From CAYZJV01 sp964478945 (GTDB taxonomy: Bacteria > Spirochaetota > Spirochaetia > Sphaerochaetales > Sphaerochaetaceae), in assembly GCA_964478945.1 (NCBI GenBank), contig CAYZJV010000091.1, forward strand, positions 1 to 7,374: 7,374 nt of DNA, given 5' to 3'. Made by a program: the position numbers and the translations under genes. Shown here one piece after another: positions 5,595-7,374 of the stretch (the first letter of the stretch is position 1; every line of letters begins with the position of its first letter). The notes under the pieces are model-generated. The model saw only the letters and a program-made list of their open reading frames with translations, made no database searches and was not told the DNA's origin.

Positions 5595-5861
5595 GTGAGT
5601 ACGAGTATCAGGTTGAAGAGGTTCGGTGCGAAGAAGAGACCCTACTATCGTTTGGTCGTCATCGATTCACAGGCTGCACGTGACAGCCGTTCGATTGAAG
5701 AGGTCGGTCAGTACCACCCGATCGAAGCCGAAGACAAGCAGGTTCTTCTCAAGGAAGACCGCATCAAGGAATGGCTCGCGAAGGGTGCACAACCTTCGGC
5801 GACCGTGAAGAAAATCCTCAACAAGCACAATATCACAGTCGACAGAACTCCTCTGGAATAA
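5595..5861 (+). CDS. rpsP: 30S ribosomal protein bS16
   Basis: This 88-residue protein is ribosomal protein S16, which binds 16S rRNA early in 30S assembly. The diagnostic N-terminal block IRLKRFGAKKRPYYRLVVIDS (5-25 as two adjoining motifs, IRLKRFG and KKRPYYRLVV) is intact. The middle segment EEVGQYHPI (35-43) and the C-terminal part DRIKEWLAKGAQPSATVKKIL (helix, 55-75) also match the family. The start is GTG, and a strong Shine-Dalgarno AGGAGG (5584-5589) five bases before it fixes the choice. It lies 22 bases after ffh and 15 bases before khpA with no terminator on either side, so it is co-transcribed. No unusual residues are seen. Confidence 0.97.
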   Translation: MSTSIRLKRFGAKKRPYYRLVVIDSQAARDSRSIEEVGQYHPIEAEDKQVLLKEDRIKEWLAKGAQPSATVKKILNKHNITVDRTPLE

Positions 5862-5876
5862 TCGGAGGGTTCTGCC

Positions 5877-6110
5877 GTGGAAAAGGATCTTGTTGAATAC
5901 ATTGCGAAATCTCTCGTAGACCATCCCGATGAGGTGGCGGTCAACATCATAGAGGGGGAGCAGTCCACCATACTCGAGTTGAAGGTCGCTCCCGATGATG
6001 TCGGCAAGGTGATCGGCAAGCAGGGCAGGATTGCCAATGCGGTGCGTGTGATCCTCAGCGCTTCGGCGGCTAAGAGTGGAAAGCACGTCCAGCTGGAAAT
6101 ATTGGACTGA
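5877..6110 (+). CDS. khpA: KH-domain RNA-binding protein KhpA
   Basis: This 77-residue protein consists of a single KH domain, a fold that grips short single-stranded RNA stretches. In other bacteria KhpA pairs with KhpB (Jag) and binds many RNAs, affecting cell division, envelope growth or small-RNA function. The key segment is DVGKVIGKQGRIANAVR (41-57), where GKQG (47-50) is the GxxG nucleic-acid-gripping loop, followed by the helix up to residue 64. The N-terminal helix LVEYIAKSLVDHP (5-17) and the acidic strand region 20-37 are as usual for the family. The start is GTG, preceded by GGAGGG (5864-5869) at seven bases. Its place between rpsP and rimM is the standard position for this gene in many bacteria. 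The stop codon overlaps the rimM start by one base (TGATG), which suggests translational coupling. The older annotation name is YlqC or UPF0109. Confidence 0.94.
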   Translation: MEKDLVEYIAKSLVDHPDEVAVNIIEGEQSTILELKVAPDDVGKVIGKQGRIANAVRVILSASAAKSGKHVQLEILD

Positions 6111-6613
6111 TGGATCTACTGGCGACAGGGGTCCTCAAGGGGCCCCATGGCATACAAGGCTTCATCAAACTTCGTTCCTACTCGGACGAGTACGCACATC
6201 TTGTCGATCTGGATGTCGTGTCTTTGCGCAAGGATGGCAAGGAGCGGCAGCTGAGGATTGAAGAGTTGAAACCTGCCGGTAAGGAGATCCTGATCAAGTT
6301 CGTTGGTGTCGACACTCCCGAAAAGGCCCGTGAATACAATGGATGGGAGATCTGGATTCCCCGCTCGTCGGCTGCGAAACTTGATGAAGGTGAATTCTAT
6401 GTCGCCGATCTGGTGCGGTGCAACCTTCTTGTGGAAGGTGTGGTGGTGGGTAGGATCGTCGGTGTCGTCGATGGACCACAGGCATTGCTGATGGAAGTCG
6501 AACATGTCGTGGATGGAAAACGGTATCTCGTACCCTTCTTGGATAGGTACATCGGAACCGTTGATCTGGAACGTGGGGAGATGGAGCTGTTGGCTCCCGA
6601 GTTGCTTTCATGA
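6110..6613 (+). CDS. rimM: ribosome maturation factor RimM
   Basis: RimM binds ribosomal protein S19 and helps mature the head of the 30S subunit and process 16S rRNA. The N-terminal beta-barrel domain begins with GVLKGPHGIQGFIKLRSYS (7-25), the family G-x-HG-x-x-G signature. The C-terminal PRC-barrel starts at GEFYVADLV (94-102) and includes GRIVGVVDGPQALLMEV (114-130) and YLVPFLDRYIGTVD (139-152). The length of 167 residues is normal. The ATG start overlaps the khpA stop by one base, and no strong Shine-Dalgarno is seen, so translation is probably coupled. The end overlaps trmD by four bases (ATGA). The rimM-trmD neighbourhood is typical, as both act on RNA of the translation machinery. Confidence 0.96.
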   Translation: MDLLATGVLKGPHGIQGFIKLRSYSDEYAHLVDLDVVSLRKDGKERQLRIEELKPAGKEILIKFVGVDTPEKAREYNGWEIWIPRSSAAKLDEGEFYVADLVRCNLLVEGVVVGRIVGVVDGPQALLMEVEHVVDGKRYLVPFLDRYIGTVDLERGEMELLAPELLS

Positions 6614-7371
6614 ATTTTGAGATCGTCACACTGTTTCCCGAGATTGTAGAGTCGTTCTTCACCAGTTCGATCATGGCGAAAAGTGTCTCTTCCGGTGCGG
6701 TGTCGTATAATCTTATAGATTTTCGTGATTGGGCTACCGACAGGCACAAGACGTGTGACGATGCCCCGTATGGCGGGGGTGCCGGCATGGTGATCAAGCC
6801 CGAACCGCTGGGGAGGGCTTTGGATGCCATCGACGCCACTCACAAGAGGGTGGTCTATCCCACTCCGAGCGGGAAACGGTTTACACAACGGTATGCGTCG
6901 GAATTGAGTCGGGAAGAGAACCTGGTCATCATCTGTGGAAGGTACGAGGGTATTGACCAAAGGATAATTGACCTGTATGTTGATGACGAGATTTGCATAG
7001 GAGACTATGTGATATCATCCGGGGAGGTGGCGGCATTGGTGATCGTCGATGCGGTCTACCGTCTTCTGGATGGAGTGATAAGCGGAGAGTCGTTGCTGGA
7101 GGAGAGTTTTACCGACGGATTGTTGGAATATCCCCAGTATACGCGACCCGAGACCTATTGCGGAATTGACGTTCCTGCGATATTATTGTCGGGTCATCAT
7201 GCACGCATCGACCAATGGCGCTTGCGGAAACGGTTGGAAAAGACCCTTCTCAACCGTCCCGAGTTGTTGGAATCGGCGGAGCTGGACGAGTCTGCGAAAC
7301 GAATTGTAGCTGAATTGAAACCATATGTTGCGAAGGGGACTGAAGAAGATGGATGTGATCAAGGCGATTGA
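6610..7371 (+). CDS. trmD: tRNA (guanine-N1-)-methyltransferase TrmD
   Basis: TrmD methylates N1 of G37 next to the anticodon of tRNAs reading CUN, CCN and CGG codons, using S-adenosylmethionine, and so prevents +1 frameshifts. It is a SPOUT-class knotted dimer. The motifs are present in order: RDWATDRHKTCDDAPYGGG (39-57), GAGM (57-60), CGRYEGIDQR (109-118), IGDYVISSGE (130-139) in the knot, R151 at the position of E. coli R154, and LLEYPQYTRP (171-180). The C-terminal tRNA-binding helices include LLSGHHARIDQWR (192-204) and RPELL (216-220). The usual EDSF, whose Asp is the catalytic base (D169 in E. coli), reads EESF (164-167), and the linker before it is one residue shorter than in E. coli. 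The length of 253 is normal. The start is coupled to the rimM stop by ATGA overlap, and the end overlaps rplS by 23 bases. Confidence 0.96.
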   Translation: MNFEIVTLFPEIVESFFTSSIMAKSVSSGAVSYNLIDFRDWATDRHKTCDDAPYGGGAGMVIKPEPLGRALDAIDATHKRVVYPTPSGKRFTQRYASELSREENLVIICGRYEGIDQRIIDLYVDDEICIGDYVISSGEVAALVIVDAVYRLLDGVISGESLLEESFTDGLLEYPQYTRPETYCGIDVPAILLSGHHARIDQWRLRKRLEKTLLNRPELLESAELDESAKRIVAELKPYVAKGTEEDGCDQGD

Positions 7372-7374
7372 GTC
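7349..7374 (+). CDS. rplS: 50S ribosomal protein bL19, N-terminal fragment cut by the window end
   Basis: Only eight complete codons are visible (MDVIKAIE), with the ninth begun. They resemble the start of bacterial L19 proteins, and rplS is the usual gene after trmD. A purine-rich stretch (AAGGGG at 7333-7338, and GAAGAAG right before the ATG) can serve as the ribosome site. The start lies inside trmD, overlapping its last 23 bases in another frame, which suggests translational coupling. The rest of the gene is outside the window, so the identity rests mainly on gene order. Confidence 0.75.

Overview
The window looks like a chromosomal housekeeping segment from a spirochaete, most likely a Treponema/Sphaerochaeta-type bacterium of moderate GC. 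The basis is a small PUR-domain protein of the BpuR type, a short SMC protein, and the order ffh-rpsP-khpA-rimM-trmD-rplS. The taxonomic call is an inference from protein character, not from a database search. I see no mobile element, CRISPR array, phage gene or attachment site.

Left part (1-635): an AT-rich stretch with small dyads leads into a good sigma70-type promoter, tRNA-Gly(UCC) and a compact intrinsic terminator. A strong hairpin follows, then a short plus-strand gene for a PUR-alpha-like nucleic-acid-binding protein. No promoter of its own is visible for that gene, so it may depend on read-through from the tRNA.

Middle (636-4205): rnhB (RNase HII) lies on the minus strand, converging on the PUR gene and diverging from smc. 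The 135-base gap between rnhB and smc carries two back-to-back promoters whose -35 hexamers overlap. The rnhB promoter is so close to the gene that its transcript is predicted to be leaderless. The smc leader has a GC-rich hairpin whose 5' arm could also pair with the smc Shine-Dalgarno sequence. The SMC protein has both ATPase half-heads but is only 946 residues long, and I cannot recognise a canonical hinge between its coiled-coil arms. This is the most unusual feature of the window.

Right part (4177-7374): a strong promoter buried in the last codons of smc, overlapped by two matching 13-bp dyads, drives the compact plus-strand series ffh, rpsP, khpA, rimM, trmD and the first codons of rplS. 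The genes are separated by at most about 35 bases or overlap, so they probably form one operon. It links protein targeting (the SRP GTPase), 30S assembly (S16, RimM), RNA binding (KhpA), tRNA m1G37 methylation (TrmD) and the 50S protein L19. Ffh and TrmD carry substitutions in normally very conserved motifs. Most of the window is ordinary core genome; the new-looking elements are the SMC middle domain and the regulatory architecture around smc.
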